Assembly (NCBI RefSeq): GCF_000196255.1
Contig: NC_006371.1
Location: 1,007,664 to 1,071,663, forward strand
Direction: 5' to 3'
Length of the DNA: 64,000 nucleotides
Source of the DNA: Photobacterium profundum SS9
GTDB taxonomy: Bacteria; Pseudomonadota; Gammaproteobacteria; Enterobacterales; Vibrionaceae
How positions within the stretch are numbered: the first letter of the stretch is position 1; each line of letters begins with the position of its first letter. Under the pieces are notes generated by a model. The model was given only the letters and a program-made list of their open reading frames with translations. It searched no databases and was not told the origin of the DNA. Both the position numbers and the translations under genes were made by a program. This document shows positions 17,125-26,774 of this stretch, piece after piece.

Positions 17125-19004
17125 ATGCTAACAATGGCAAAATCTGCACAACCGAATAAAGCGTTAATTTCTGAGAGGATTCAAAAGCTTATTAAGGCAC
17201 TGTCTAGCGGTGTATACGAGCGTGAAGAAACCATCAAACTTTGCTTACTTTCTGCCTTAGCGGGTGAGAGTGTCTTTTTACTTGGCCCCCTGGTATTGCT
17301 AAAAGTTTAATCGCTAAACGTTTAATACAAGCCTTCGATAACAGTAAATTCTTTGATTACTTGATGATCCGTTTTTCAACACCGGAAGAAGTGTTTGGCC
17401 CTTTATCAATACAAGAACTCAAAGACAATGGTAAGTATGTGCGATTAATCGACGGATACTTGCCAACGGCTCAAGTCGTTTTTCTCGATGAAATATGGAA
17501 AGCTGGCCCTGCAATCTTCAATACATTACTGACAGTTGTAAACGAACGTACCTTTAAAAATGGTCAGGATGTGTTACCTGTACCCATGCGTTTGCTGATT
17601 ACAGCGTCGAACGAACTACCAGATGAAGATAGTGGGCTTGATGCACTCTATGACCGCATGCTTGTTCGCGTGTTCGTTAATCGTATTCAAGAAAAGAAAA
17701 ACTTCAAATCGATGACGGTCGAACATCTATAGTGATAGATCCAAGTTTAATCATTAAAGATGAAGAATATGTTCAATGGCAGGCTTGCATTGAAGACGTT
17801 AAATTATCTGAAGATATTTTTGAAAAAATCTATCAACTTAAATCCATGATAGAAAAGCAATCTGAAACGGCTGAGATTGCAGAAGCAGATAGTGAACTGT
17901 ATATCTCTGATCGACGATGGAAGAAGTCAGTACGCTTATTAAAAGCGAGTGTTTTCTTTAATGGTCGAGATGAAATCAACCCGCTCGATTTGCTGTTACT
18001 TCAAGATTGTTTATGGCACAGCCCAGAATCGCGCAATGTTATTCGAACATTGGTACGTGAATTTGCAACAGAAAAAGCCTTTGATCGAAGCTCAGCAGAT
18101 TATTGATGAAGTAAATGAAAAAGTTGCCTCTGATCTTGTCGTAACATTTAGCCGTGAATCTACATTACGCAAAGAATGGTTTAAATATAACTTCAGTACT
18201 GCGAAGCGCTACAACGTTAATCATAACCCGCGCATGATTAAACTGGTTATGCTTCAGCAAAACCCATCTGTTTCTGAAAAAGAGCAAGGCAATAGCCGCT
18301 GGGTTTACGTTGATGGTGATGAGTTCGATAAAAAAATTCGAACAGGGCATTGTGATGTCTATGGTTTCGTAAATAAAAACACGAACCTGTGCCGCCTTCA
18401 GTTTGAAATCGATGCTCAATGTCGCTTAGTTATTAAAGATATCGCGAATCGTGCTGTGTTAGTCGGTATCGCGGGTAATAAAGGTATTATACCCAAGTCA
18501 CCTCAAGATGCAGGATTCAGAGTGACCTCAGCGTGTTTAATTCAAGGAAAATATGTGTAGGAATGGCATTCCCTTTCAAACATATTTGACACCGAAGTAG
18601 ACACGCTGAGTCACTCCCGAAGGGCGAGTTTTATTGGGCTCTATGCGGTGTTGATAATTTTAAATGTAGAACCACTACGTCTATAAATTAGCGCCTTGCC
18701 TAGAGCCCAACAAATTCTCGCTGAAACGAGCATCTTGAGGTGACTTGGGTATACAGCAAAACAAAATGAACAGCTGCAAGAACGGGTGAAGCAGGCGTCA
18801 GGCAAAGTGACCGATGCTGAGCATAATATCAAGCTCTCTCGTATTAGCTTCCACGGTGCACTTCCACATAATTTTGTTGAGAAGGAAATTCCAACATTAA
18901 TTGAATGCAGTATTTCCGAAGCCTCTGAATCTGTATCGGAATTAAAGTCAGTGATTGAAAAAAGTGCGTTCAGAATTTCTCAATTATCCGAGTTTTACTC
19001 GTAA
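17125..19004 (+). pseudogene. ravA: ravA (MoxR AAA+ ATPase) broken by three frameshifts and a mini-element
   Basis: RavA is a MoxR-type AAA+ ATPase that works with ViaA on membrane respiratory complexes and the stringent-response enzyme LdcI (known in E. coli). The opening segment, with [18 protein letters not shown] and [13 protein letters not shown], ends when the Walker A motif loses a base (GGCCCCCTGG reads PLVL in place of PPGIAKS, near 17287). The frame resumes with [23 protein letters not shown] and [18 protein letters not shown], shifts again near 17730 and a third time between about 18065 and 18090, and is then split by mini-element copy B at 18490-18751. Excising the mini-element restores GNKGI-TAKQNEQLQERV. 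Too many lesions to be a sequencing error alone. Confidence 0.92.
18490..18751. repeat. 262-bp palindromic mini-element, copy B
   Basis: Reverse orientation relative to copy A, same length and flanked by TA on both sides (18488-18489 and 18752-18753). Inserted in the 3' part of ravA; removing the element and one TA restores the frame, which fixes its boundaries and its TA target duplication. Confidence 0.93.
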
Positions 19005-19025
19005 CTTTTTTCATAACTAGAGGGA

Positions 19026-19214
19026 GTGGTCTATGCGGTATCTGAAGGTATTAACCTAGCGCTGATGCTTGCTGAATCAGGCATTATTGATAATGCAGTG
19101 CATGAAGTGATGGCTCGACCACAGCTCTTGATGGCAGCCGAGGCCAGTCCTGGTATTAAAACTGCAATGAAAAATCAGGTCATGAAATGGCGCGGTCAAG
19201 TTAAGAACAAAACT
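19026..19214 (+). pseudogene. viaA: viaA remnant: first ~60 codons only
   Basis: The segment GINLALMLAESGIIDNAVHE, ARPQLLMAAEASPGIKTAMK and MKWRGQV matches the N-terminus of ViaA, the von Willebrand-factor-A partner of RavA. Full-length ViaA has about 480 residues; here everything after about residue 63, including the VWA domain with its MIDAS motif, is missing, and the frame runs into a terminator and then the antisense of the next gene. It follows ravA by 21 bases, as in the intact operon. A deletion of roughly 1.2 kb is inferred. Confidence 0.88.
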
Positions 19215-19246
19215 AAGCCCTCGCTGACATACAGCGAGGGCTTTTT
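19215..19246. terminator. Strong Rho-independent terminator at the ravA-viaA deletion end
   Basis: Perfect 12-bp stem AAGCCCTCGCTG / CAGCGAGGGCTT-type with ACATA loop and T5. It serves either the decayed operon or, on the other strand, the receptor-channel gene that ends at 19251. Confidence 0.88.
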
Positions 19247-19250
19247 ATTA

Positions 19251-20369
19251 CTAGGGTATATCAGTAAAGTACTTATTCAGTGCCTGACGCCATTCAATAC
19301 TTTGACGGATCTTTAACAGTGCTCGATTCAATTCTTCTTCATAAGGGCTGTTATCTTCAATCGCGAAGCCGTAGTTTTGCTTTTCGAATTGATACGGCAG
19401 TACAATCATATCTGTATACACGCCACGTTCTTTCGCCTTTTTTATCTGATATTTCAGGACAGGATCATCGGCGATCACGGCTTCTATTTCACCTTTTTCT
19501 AATGCAACTAGCATATCTTCTACCGTATTATACGCTTTATGAACAATGCTGTGATTGGTGAGAAACTGAGATGATGTAGATGACTTTTTAGCACCTGTTT
19601 TAATGTTCGCGAGATCATTCGGATTCTTGATATCTGAATTTAATAAGCCCAATGTAAATGTACTGGCGAGAACAGCCGTAATACTGGCAATAAATAGTGT
19701 GGAGAAAATGGCAATAATCACAGTCAAAACGCGCCCCGACAGCGTCTTAAACTCGAAATAATTAAAGGGTCCTTTGGTTATAAAGAGTAAGCCTAAAATG
19801 AACCCTTCAACGAACCGTGCAGGGCGGGTTTGCATAGAATAGAGCTTGTCGTTTATCTTGTGTTCAAGAAAATAAAAGACGCTACCAATTAATGCGGCGG
19901 CACATAAGAGAATTGCTAATACCAGTAAGAGTTTTTTGTTAGTTAGAATATTGATTATTGATGCTAGGTAGCCTTGTTTCTTAACTGCAATGGCAAGGTG
20001 TGTTTCATAAAACGAGTGTGAAAAGTCTAAGCGTTCTTCTCTTTCAGGGGTGATTGAAATACACGAAATGCCAATGTTGATCTTACCTTCAGCGACGGCA
20101 TCGAGTAATTCTGTCAGGGGGTATTGCTTGATTTCGTATTGTAGATTTAAACGTTTAGCTATTTGTTCCCACAGTAGTATTGTTAACCCGGTGTAGTCTT
20201 CGTCGTTTTCGTGAATAACAAAGGGAGGGCAATGATAGCTTCCAACTTTAATCAATGAGTCTTGTTTTATATTGTTGGTTGAAGTGCTTTGTGCAGGAAC
20301 CGATATAAACATGAATAAGAGGCAGAACAGAATAGAAAGTGGTTTGGTGATTGATTTAGTTTCTGCCAT
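19251..20369 (-). CDS. Glutamate-receptor-like ligand-gated ion channel (GluR0 architecture)
   Basis: An amino-acid-binding periplasmic domain (SBP_bac_3 type) is split by a two-helix pore module, the layout of the prokaryotic glutamate receptor GluR0. Order: signal peptide ~1-27; ligand lobe S1 ~39-134 (VGSYHCPPFV, GISCISITPEREERLDFS with the ligand Arg); TM1 ~146-168; re-entrant P-loop ~184-209; TM2 ~212-238; S2 ~246-372 (DMLVALEKGEIEAVIADDPVL). The expected potassium filter TVGYG is replaced by TKGPF around residues 198-202, so ion selectivity, or conduction at all, is uncertain. AAGGAGGG precedes the ATG by seven bases. Monocistronic. Might alternatively be a receptor without channel activity. 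Confidence 0.8.
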   Translation of the reverse strand: MAETKSITKPLSILFCLLFMFISVPAQSTSTNNIKQDSLIKVGSYHCPPFVIHENDEDYTGLTILLWEQIAKRLNLQYEIKQYPLTELLDAVAEGKINIGISCISITPEREERLDFSHSFYETHLAIAVKKQGYLASIINILTNKKLLLVLAILLCAAALIGSVFYFLEHKINDKLYSMQTRPARFVEGFILGLLFITKGPFNYFEFKTLSGRVLTVIIAIFSTLFIASITAVLASTFTLGLLNSDIKNPNDLANIKTGAKKSSTSSQFLTNHSIVHKAYNTVEDMLVALEKGEIEAVIADDPVLKYQIKKAKERGVYTDMIVLPYQFEKQNYGFAIEDNSPYEEELNRALLKIRQSIEWRQALNKYFTDIP

Positions 20370-20631
20370 AACGACCCTCCTTTAAAAAATGACGAACAAC
20401 CTAGCGAATGATCATTTGTGTAAATATAAGTATAAGTATAAGCCCCATAACTGCTATTCGTGATGATTCTTGAGAGGTAGTTAGGTAACTGTATTACACC
20501 ATGTTTTTAATGTGTGTATTTAAGGTTGAACTATGCTTATAAAGTCGAGCTTATCGTCACTAAGATACTAACCCACCAGCACACTATCGTTTTAGGTTGG
20601 TATCGACACTTAATTAGGTAGAGGAGTCTAT

Positions 20632-22101
20632 ATGAAATTTCTCTCTCTCTGCGTATTCGTTACTACGCTATTGCTTCATTCTATTTCGGCGTTAGCGGAT
20701 GATGTCTGGGTTGTCGAAATAAACGGTGGTATTGGACCTGCAACAAGCGATTTTGTCGCCAGAGAAATCGAACAAGCGCAAATAGATAATGCATCCCTTG
20801 TCGTTCTCAAAATGAATACTCCCGGAGGGCTAGATACCTCTATGCGAGACATTATTCGTGCAATTACTACGTCATCTGTACCTATCGCTACCTGGGTTGG
20901 CCCTGCGGGCTCTCGTGCAGCCAGTGCGGGTACGTATATATTATTGGCAAGTCATATCGCTTCAATGGCTCCGGGTACCAACCTTGGCGCAGCGACGCCT
21001 GTTTCATTAGGGGGCGGAAAAGCACCTGATAAATCAGATAATCCATTTGCGCCGAAAGGTGACTCGCAAAAAGGTGATGAAAACAGCGCCAAGAAAGATG
21101 ATTCAACTAGCGACGATAAGTCAGCAACAAGCAAGTCTGATGATGAGGCTAAAAGCAGTGAGTCGGATCAACAAGAAGGACGAGTAAAAGCCACGACGGC
21201 AATGGAAAAGAAAGTTATCAATGATGCGGCTGCGTACATCGTGAGCTTGGCAAAATTGCACGGCAGGAATGCAGTGTGGGCAGAGAAAGCCGTTCGTGAA
21301 GCAGCCAGTTTAGATTCAGAAAATGCGTTAACTGAAAATGTGATTGATTTTCTAGCATCAAACCTAGATCAAGTCGTCGAAAAAACGAATGGTAAAACGG
21401 TTGTTATCAATGGCGTTGAACAAGAAATATCACTGGCTAATGTTCAGTTTATAGAACGAGAGCAAGATTGGCGTTTTAGTTTGTTATCTGTCATCACCAA
21501 TCCTAATGTTGCCTATATTCTTATGTTGATTGGCATCTACGGTCTATTACTGGAATTCTATAACCCTGGCGTAGGGTTACCCGGTGTAATGGGCGGTATT
21601 TGCCTTTTACTCGCGATGTATTCATTGCAAATGCTACCAGTAAGTTATGCGGGCCTTGGCTTATTGCTGTTAGGTATCGCATTAATGATTGCGGAGGCAT
21701 TTACACCGAGTTTTGGTATTTTTGGCTTAGGTGGAATAGTGGCATTTGTATTGGGCTCTATTATGCTGATGGATACGGAAATACCGGGATACAAAATTGC
21801 CTTACCACTCATTATTGGGTTAACCGTTGTATCGGCTTTATTTACCTTTGTAATGCTTTCTTTGTTATTAAAAACCCGAAGAAAACCGGTTACAACAGGG
21901 GTCGACGTTGTTATTGGTCAGTACGCCAAGGTTGTGAGTGGTTTTCCTGGCTCAGGTCGAGTTCTGGTTGATGGTGAAATTTGGCAGGCAAGATGCGCTG
22001 ATGGTTTACTGGTAGGTCAACGGGTAATAGTTAAAAAGGTATCGGGTTTATGGCTTGATGTTGAAACCAGCCATGTCGATCAAAATTCGGCTAAAGAATA
22101 A
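20632..22101 (+). CDS. Long-form NfeD protein: ClpP-like membrane serine protease
   Basis: Long NfeD proteins combine a periplasmic ClpP-class serine protease with a membrane part and a C-terminal OB-fold domain, and act with stomatin-like proteins. Signal peptide 1-22; protease domain from ~24 with NTPGGLDTSM and the serine nucleophile in GSRAASAGTYI. A Ser/Asp/Lys-rich low-complexity insert spans ~130-185 (GDSQKGDENSAKKDDSTSDD). Several membrane segments lie ~285-420, then the OB domain (GQYAKVVSGFPGSGRVLVDG). The slipin partner follows 49 bases later, so the two form an operon in the usual nfeD-slipin order. Confidence 0.9.
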   Translation: MKFLSLCVFVTTLLLHSISALADDVWVVEINGGIGPATSDFVAREIEQAQIDNASLVVLKMNTPGGLDTSMRDIIRAITTSSVPIATWVGPAGSRAASAGTYILLASHIASMAPGTNLGAATPVSLGGGKAPDKSDNPFAPKGDSQKGDENSAKKDDSTSDDKSATSKSDDEAKSSESDQQEGRVKATTAMEKKVINDAAAYIVSLAKLHGRNAVWAEKAVREAASLDSENALTENVIDFLASNLDQVVEKTNGKTVVINGVEQEISLANVQFIEREQDWRFSLLSVITNPNVAYILMLIGIYGLLLEFYNPGVGLPGVMGGICLLLAMYSLQMLPVSYAGLGLLLLGIALMIAEAFTPSFGIFGLGGIVAFVLGSIMLMDTEIPGYKIALPLIIGLTVVSALFTFVMLSLLLKTRRKPVTTGVDVVIGQYAKVVSGFPGSGRVLVDGEIWQARCADGLLVGQRVIVKKVSGLWLDVETSHVDQNSAKE

Positions 22102-22150
22102 TGGCACGAGTAAGACCATATTGAAGAATAACTAATAATAGGGGCGAATT

Positions 22151-22918
22151 ATGTTCATCTATACTATTGCGACAATTGTAGCACTTGTGTTTGTGCTACT
22201 TGTTAGTATGTTCAAGATATTACGAGAGTATGAACGTGCAGTTGTGTTCTTACTCGGACGGTTTTATGAAGTAAAAGGACCGGGATTAATCATCATTGTG
22301 CCTGTTATTCAGCAAATGGTAAGGGTAGACCTACGAACCATAGTTCTTGATGTACCGACGCAAGATTTGATTACCCGCGACAACGTATCGGTTAAGGTGA
22401 ACGCTGTCGTATATTTTCGGGTGGTCGAACCGAAAATGGCCATCAATAACGTAGAAAACTACCTTGAAGCAACCAGTCAGTTATCTCAAACCACTTTGCG
22501 TTCTGTACTTGGTCAACATGAGCTTGATGAGCTTTTGTCAGCAAGGGAAGAGTTAAATCGGGATTTACAGGGAATACTTGATCAACATACCGATAACTGG
22601 GGGATTAAAATTGCCAATGTTGAAATTAAACATGTTGATCTGGACGATAGCATGGTGCGTGCTTTAGCTAAACAAGCAGAGGCAGAACGATCTCGTCGGG
22701 CGAAAGTCATTCATGCGACGGGTGAGTTAGAAGCGTCAGAGAAGCTACGTCAAGCAGCGGAAATATTAAATAAAGCGCCAAATGCGATTCAACTTCGTTA
22801 TATGCAAACATTAACTGAAGTGGCGAATGATAGAACAACAACCATTGTATTTCCTATGCCTATCGATATGGTGGCAAAGTTTACAGAAGTAATGAAAGCC
22901 TCGAATAAAAAAGAGTAA
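22151..22918 (+). CDS. Slipin (stomatin/prohibitin SPFH family)
   Basis: SPFH-domain membrane scaffold protein of 255 residues. One N-terminal membrane helix ([18 protein letters not shown]), then the SPFH core ([45 protein letters not shown]) and a C-terminal coiled-coil ([19 protein letters not shown]). The substrate site cut by NfeD-type proteases in archaeal homologues is in the C-terminal hydrophobic tail; here [11 protein letters not shown] is the comparable segment (inference). GGGGCG lies just before the ATG. Co-transcribed with the preceding nfeD gene. Confidence 0.92.
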   Translation: MFIYTIATIVALVFVLLVSMFKILREYERAVVFLLGRFYEVKGPGLIIIVPVIQQMVRVDLRTIVLDVPTQDLITRDNVSVKVNAVVYFRVVEPKMAINNVENYLEATSQLSQTTLRSVLGQHELDELLSAREELNRDLQGILDQHTDNWGIKIANVEIKHVDLDDSMVRALAKQAEAERSRRAKVIHATGELEASEKLRQAAEILNKAPNAIQLRYMQTLTEVANDRTTTIVFPMPIDMVAKFTEVMKASNKKE

Positions 22919-23118
22919 CTGCGTCCTAGTTAACACAAGTCCTTAATGAGAAGGAGGTGAGTAGCTTTTCATCAAATAAACGTGTTTGTCATAAAGAATC
23001 TCCTTAGATTCATTTGAAACAGGTACAATGGCATCATTATTGAAGTGTTCAGCTTCGACGCTAAATTCGAATGCGATTCGGATGTTATGCGAACCTTATG
23101 TTCCATTGGTAAAGTGTA

Positions 23119-24135
23119 ATGACTCAAAAGAAAAACAAACCAACACAGAAGAAAAAAGGGTTACACCCGCGTAACCCTCATAGTCAGCGTTATGATTTTA
23201 ATGCGTTGATATTAAGTTGCCCTGATTTAACGCCGTTTGTGGCTGAAAATCAATTCGGTGATCTGTCTGTTGATTTTTCCGATCCTGCTGCTGTAAAAAT
23301 GTTAAACAAAGCATTACTACACCATTTTTATAATGTCGAAAATTGGGACATTCCCCCAGGTTATTTGTGTCCACCTATTCCTGGTCGTGCTGACTATATT
23401 CATCATATTGCGGATTTATTGGCTAAGTCTAACGAAGGCGTTATTCCTCAAGGTAAGCACATTAATGGCTTAGATATTGGCATGGGCGCGAATTGTGTTT
23501 ACCCGATAATTGGTCATCGAGCTTATGGTTGGCGTTTTGTAGGTTCAGATGTTGATGCATTATCAATAAAGTCGGCAAAATTTATTGTTGAATCTAACCG
23601 TTCATTAGCTGGTGGTATTAAGTGCCGATTACAGAAAAAATCGGATAATATATTTACTGGCATAATCAATGCCAACGATATCTTTGATTTCACCATGTGT
23701 AATCCACCGTTCCATGCTTCTTTAGAAGAAGCAACGGCGGGATCAGAACGCAAGGTGCGTAACCTTAGTGCGAATGCGCACAAGAAAGGCAGCAACAAAA
23801 AAGCCGAACTTTTTGCCAAGAGTAATACCAACAAACCTGTTTTAAATTTTGGAGGTCAAAAAGCGGAACTATGGTGCCCAGGTGGTGAAGATGCATTTAT
23901 TCAGCGTATGATCACCGAGAGCTCAGATAAGCCTGAAAATTGCTTCTGGTATTCGACGTTAGTATCTAAGAAAGAAAACTTACCAGCGCTTTATAAAGCC
24001 TTAAAGCAAGTGAACGCTGTTGATGTTCGTACCATTGATATGGCACAAGGGCAAAAAGTGACTCGTATTGTGGCATGGACATTCCTATCGAAAGGACAGC
24101 AAACACAATGGCGTGAAGAACGCTGGAGTGCGTAA
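23119..24135 (+). CDS. rlmF: 23S rRNA (adenine(1618)-N6)-methyltransferase
   Basis: SAM-dependent methyltransferase that modifies A1618 of 23S rRNA. The basic N-terminus ([24 protein letters not shown]) and [16 protein letters not shown] (SAM-binding loop) lead to the N6-adenine methyltransferase catalytic motif NPPF ([13 protein letters not shown]), followed by the RlmF-specific [11 protein letters not shown] segment. Length of 338 residues is somewhat longer than the E. coli protein because of a short insert after NPPF. Single gene with its own terminator. Confidence 0.95.
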   Translation: MTQKKNKPTQKKKGLHPRNPHSQRYDFNALILSCPDLTPFVAENQFGDLSVDFSDPAAVKMLNKALLHHFYNVENWDIPPGYLCPPIPGRADYIHHIADLLAKSNEGVIPQGKHINGLDIGMGANCVYPIIGHRAYGWRFVGSDVDALSIKSAKFIVESNRSLAGGIKCRLQKKSDNIFTGIINANDIFDFTMCNPPFHASLEEATAGSERKVRNLSANAHKKGSNKKAELFAKSNTNKPVLNFGGQKAELWCPGGEDAFIQRMITESSDKPENCFWYSTLVSKKENLPALYKALKQVNAVDVRTIDMAQGQKVTRIVAWTFLSKGQQTQWREERWSA

Positions 24136-24157
24136 GGCGTTGTTCCTAAAAAAGAAG

Positions 24158-24183
24158 AAAACGACCTAATGGGTCGTTTTTTT
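24158..24183 (+). terminator. Rho-independent terminator of rlmF
   Basis: AAAACGACC and GGTCGTTTT pair around TAATG, followed by a T-run. Confidence 0.88.
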
Positions 24184-24307
24184 ATGTCTGCATGTATCAA
24201 GATATATCCAAGTTATCTCAACATATATCGCCCCTAAATTGAGAAACCTATTATTCGAAGATGCTTCATAATTAACGAATCAATAACGCCATATTGAAAG
24301 GATTTTT

Positions 24308-24880
24308 ATGCCTTCTAATTTTACCCCGCTACGCCGACATAAAATGAAAAGTCGATTCATTGTTGTATTAAGCCTGTGCTTTGTACTATGGGGGTGTTCG
24401 ACGTCTATACAGGAATACAAAGAAAATACGCCAGCGTTTAATTTGTTTGAATATTTCGAAGGGGATGTGCTGGCATGGGGAATGGTACAAGACTTCAATG
24501 GAAAGCTAACACGTCGTTTTGATGTCAAAATACGAGGGGTAGTGAAAGGCGACCTTTTAGCGTTAAAGGAAGACTTCACTTATGATGATGGAGAAAAGCA
24601 ACAAAGAATATGGAAAATAACCCGTAATAAAGACGGTACGTATACAGGGGAAGCTGATGATGTGGTTGGGCAAGCGACAGGCGTGGTTGCGGGTAACGCG
24701 TTAAATTGGCAATATTCACTGCGCCTTCCTGTTGATGGATCGGTTTATAACATCGCCTTTGATGATTGGATGTATCGCCAAGATAAAACCCATGTATTCA
24801 ATATTGCAGAAATGCGAAAGTGGGGCTTTGGTGTCGGTAAAGTAACGTTATTTTTTGAAAAGCAAGGTGTTGTAGAATAG
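24308..24880 (+). CDS. DUF3833-family lipoprotein
   Basis: A predicted outer-membrane-associated lipoprotein; the lipobox VLWGC sits at the end of a signal sequence (KSRFIVVLSLCFVLWGC). The body (FNLFEYFEGDVLAWGMVQDFNGKL, DDWMYRQDKTHVFNIAEMRKWG) matches DUF3833, whose function is unknown. The ATG at 24308 has an AAAGGA seven bases upstream; a later ATG at 24344 begins right at the signal peptide but has no Shine-Dalgarno, so the longer form with a 12-residue basic lead is taken. Convergent with the OLD-family gene. Confidence 0.85.
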   Translation: MPSNFTPLRRHKMKSRFIVVLSLCFVLWGCSTSIQEYKENTPAFNLFEYFEGDVLAWGMVQDFNGKLTRRFDVKIRGVVKGDLLALKEDFTYDDGEKQQRIWKITRNKDGTYTGEADDVVGQATGVVAGNALNWQYSLRLPVDGSVYNIAFDDWMYRQDKTHVFNIAEMRKWGFGVGKVTLFFEKQGVVE

Positions 24881-24917
24881 AGCCCGATAGGTAGATAGTA
24901 CGCATTAGGCTCTATTC
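24875..24917. terminator. Hairpin between convergent genes, possible terminator
   Basis: Perfect 10-bp inverted repeat GAATAGAGCC / GGCTCTATTC with a 23-base loop; it overlaps the DUF3833 stop codon and has only short T-runs, so termination strength is doubtful. Confidence 0.45.
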
Positions 24918-24949
24918 ATTTTCTCTATATCATTTAGTAGGTTATTGAT

Positions 24950-26596
24950 TCACCCCATTCCACGTGACATGGCGACGATTCGTTTTAATGTCCAACGTAT
25001 GAGTAATGGGATTGTTTCTATGTCAGACTCATCGGTGTACTTGACGATAGCGAGGGCAACATCTGGTTTTGCGTAATGCTTCAGTGCGCGAGATATGATT
25101 TTTTGAGGGGGAATCGGCGTATCAGACTTTACCCGGGCTAAGTCTCTAAACATCTGTTCATAGCCATGGTGATAAAGAAAGTGTTCTATATCGCGATTAG
25201 GTAAAATGGTTAAACGGTGTCGTTCAGCGTCATTACCGAGTAAATTCTTTACTGTCTCGCCGTATTTTCGACCTGCTGCATCACCATCTGCGACTAAATG
25301 CCATTCAATTCCCATTAAACGGGCAATTTTGATTAAAGGTTTTAATCCACTCTGGGCAAATTCGATAACTTGTACACCTTCTGCGGCGAGGTTATAGCCA
25401 CATATTCGTGCGAGTTCGTTAAATAGCCATACTTCTGTTTCTCCCTCGACTAATAACCATGCACGAGCAAAGAGTGCACTAGGGCGGTGAAGGCGAACAT
25501 GAAATGAGATCCGGCGTTCTTCATCGCGTGAGAGTGCATTCTTATTGAGAGCAAAAACCTGTGTTCTATCTGGTTGGCGGATCAACTTCTTAATAGAGCC
25601 AAGTGGCACGATTGATAAAAGATCGGGGCTATTCGTTGTGAGGATCTTTTGCATGGGCATACTGTCAACGAATGTCCATGCTTGATGTAATACTGTTGGA
25701 TGCAAACGACCTTCAGGATCTTCCAAGATCATAATTGGGCGAGAAATACGTTTTAATTCTACAGGCCCTCTTGCACGTATATACGCATTTAATAAGCCCA
25801 TTAAGACAAGACGACTTTGTTTAGACATTTGAGGTTGAGTCAGTTGTTCTAAAGGGTTTTCGCCATATTGGCTGTAGCTTGGGAAATGAACACGGTTAAA
25901 GTGGCTCGATCTATTATGAGGGGTAAAAGCAAAGTAATGGTCAACAAGCGTGCGTAGGGCGTTCACACTGCTTTTTAGTTCACCTGAATTAACATGACCA
26001 GGCTGTGTAATTAAACGCCGACAGGTATTATCGAGGCGACGCTCAATACGTAATTTTTTGGCTTGTTCATCAGAATGTTGTATTGCTTGTTCTAACGTAT
26101 CATCACGTAACCGTCGTGCATCTCTAATTCGTACAACAGGGTGAAGAATCATTAAGTGCTTAACAAGTTTATCTGTATCTTCACACTCGATTTTTGTCCC
26201 GTTGCGATCTAAAAAGAAACGTTCCGTTGTTACTTTATCGTATTGGTTTGTGGCACTGAGTTGATAATATAAGTGCTTAATGCCGTCACGAGTAACCCAA
26301 GTAGGAGAGAATGCCTTGTATCTTCTTGCTTTATGTTCTCCAGCGAAATCTTCTTTCCAGTGTAAGACTATTTGAATATTTGTTTGTTTATCATGCCCAA
26401 GTGCGTAGTCGACATGAAAATCAGAAAATTTAAATGTGTAGAATTCGGTATTAACAGCAAGTGCAATACTTAATGCATCAAGGAGTGATGATTTACCCCA
26501 AGCATTTTCACCAATCAGTACGCTTAATTGGTTGAAAGACAGCGACAGGCGTTTAATGCCTCGAAAACCAGAAACTTCAATACGTTCTAAATGCAT
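24950..26596 (-). CDS. OLD-family ATP-dependent nuclease (YbjD-like)
   Basis: Fusion of an ABC/SMC-type ATPase with a C-terminal TOPRIM nuclease domain. The N-terminus has the Walker A motif GENAWGKSS, and the ATPase signature and Walker B region follow (QSRLVLMGLLNAYI, PIMILEDPEGRLHP, LTTNSPDLL). The TOPRIM part shows LLVEGETEVWL (catalytic Glu) and LVADGDAAGRKY (DxD). Length of 548 residues and the presence of a stand-alone gene resemble E. coli YbjD (class 2 OLD). No GajB-type helicase partner is adjacent, so a two-gene Gabija defence system is not supported. AAAGGTGAG precedes the ATG. Confidence 0.88.
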   Translation of the reverse strand: MHLERIEVSGFRGIKRLSLSFNQLSVLIGENAWGKSSLLDALSIALAVNTEFYTFKFSDFHVDYALGHDKQTNIQIVLHWKEDFAGEHKARRYKAFSPTWVTRDGIKHLYYQLSATNQYDKVTTERFFLDRNGTKIECEDTDKLVKHLMILHPVVRIRDARRLRDDTLEQAIQHSDEQAKKLRIERRLDNTCRRLITQPGHVNSGELKSSVNALRTLVDHYFAFTPHNRSSHFNRVHFPSYSQYGENPLEQLTQPQMSKQSRLVLMGLLNAYIRARGPVELKRISRPIMILEDPEGRLHPTVLHQAWTFVDSMPMQKILTTNSPDLLSIVPLGSIKKLIRQPDRTQVFALNKNALSRDEERRISFHVRLHRPSALFARAWLLVEGETEVWLFNELARICGYNLAAEGVQVIEFAQSGLKPLIKIARLMGIEWHLVADGDAAGRKYGETVKNLLGNDAERHRLTILPNRDIEHFLYHHGYEQMFRDLARVKSDTPIPPQKIISRALKHYAKPDVALAIVKYTDESDIETIPLLIRWTLKRIVAMSRGMG

Positions 26597-26774
26597 AGCT
26601 CACCTTTGACGTTGAATGACACATTATCATCAAGATATGCTCTATTAGATTACAGCACCTTGTAATGGAATTTGCCTGTTGTGCTCACAGATTGGTATCA
26701 TCTTGATAAAATAAGGTGCTTCTTCAATTGCTTATCGTAGAAGCAAATAAAAATGAAACGTTCGGAGATGTCAG

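Noticed and set aside
20418..20443. Three tandem copies of a 6-base unit (ATAAGT)
   Set aside because: Too short to be a repeat locus and outside any gene.
22945..22965. Very strong AAGGAGGTGAG Shine-Dalgarno-like word after the slipin gene
   Set aside because: No start codon at suitable distance; the nearest frames are a few codons or misplaced.
24950..26596. Possible Gabija-like anti-phage system
   Set aside because: Only the OLD-family nuclease is present; no adjacent UvrD-like helicase gene (GajB).
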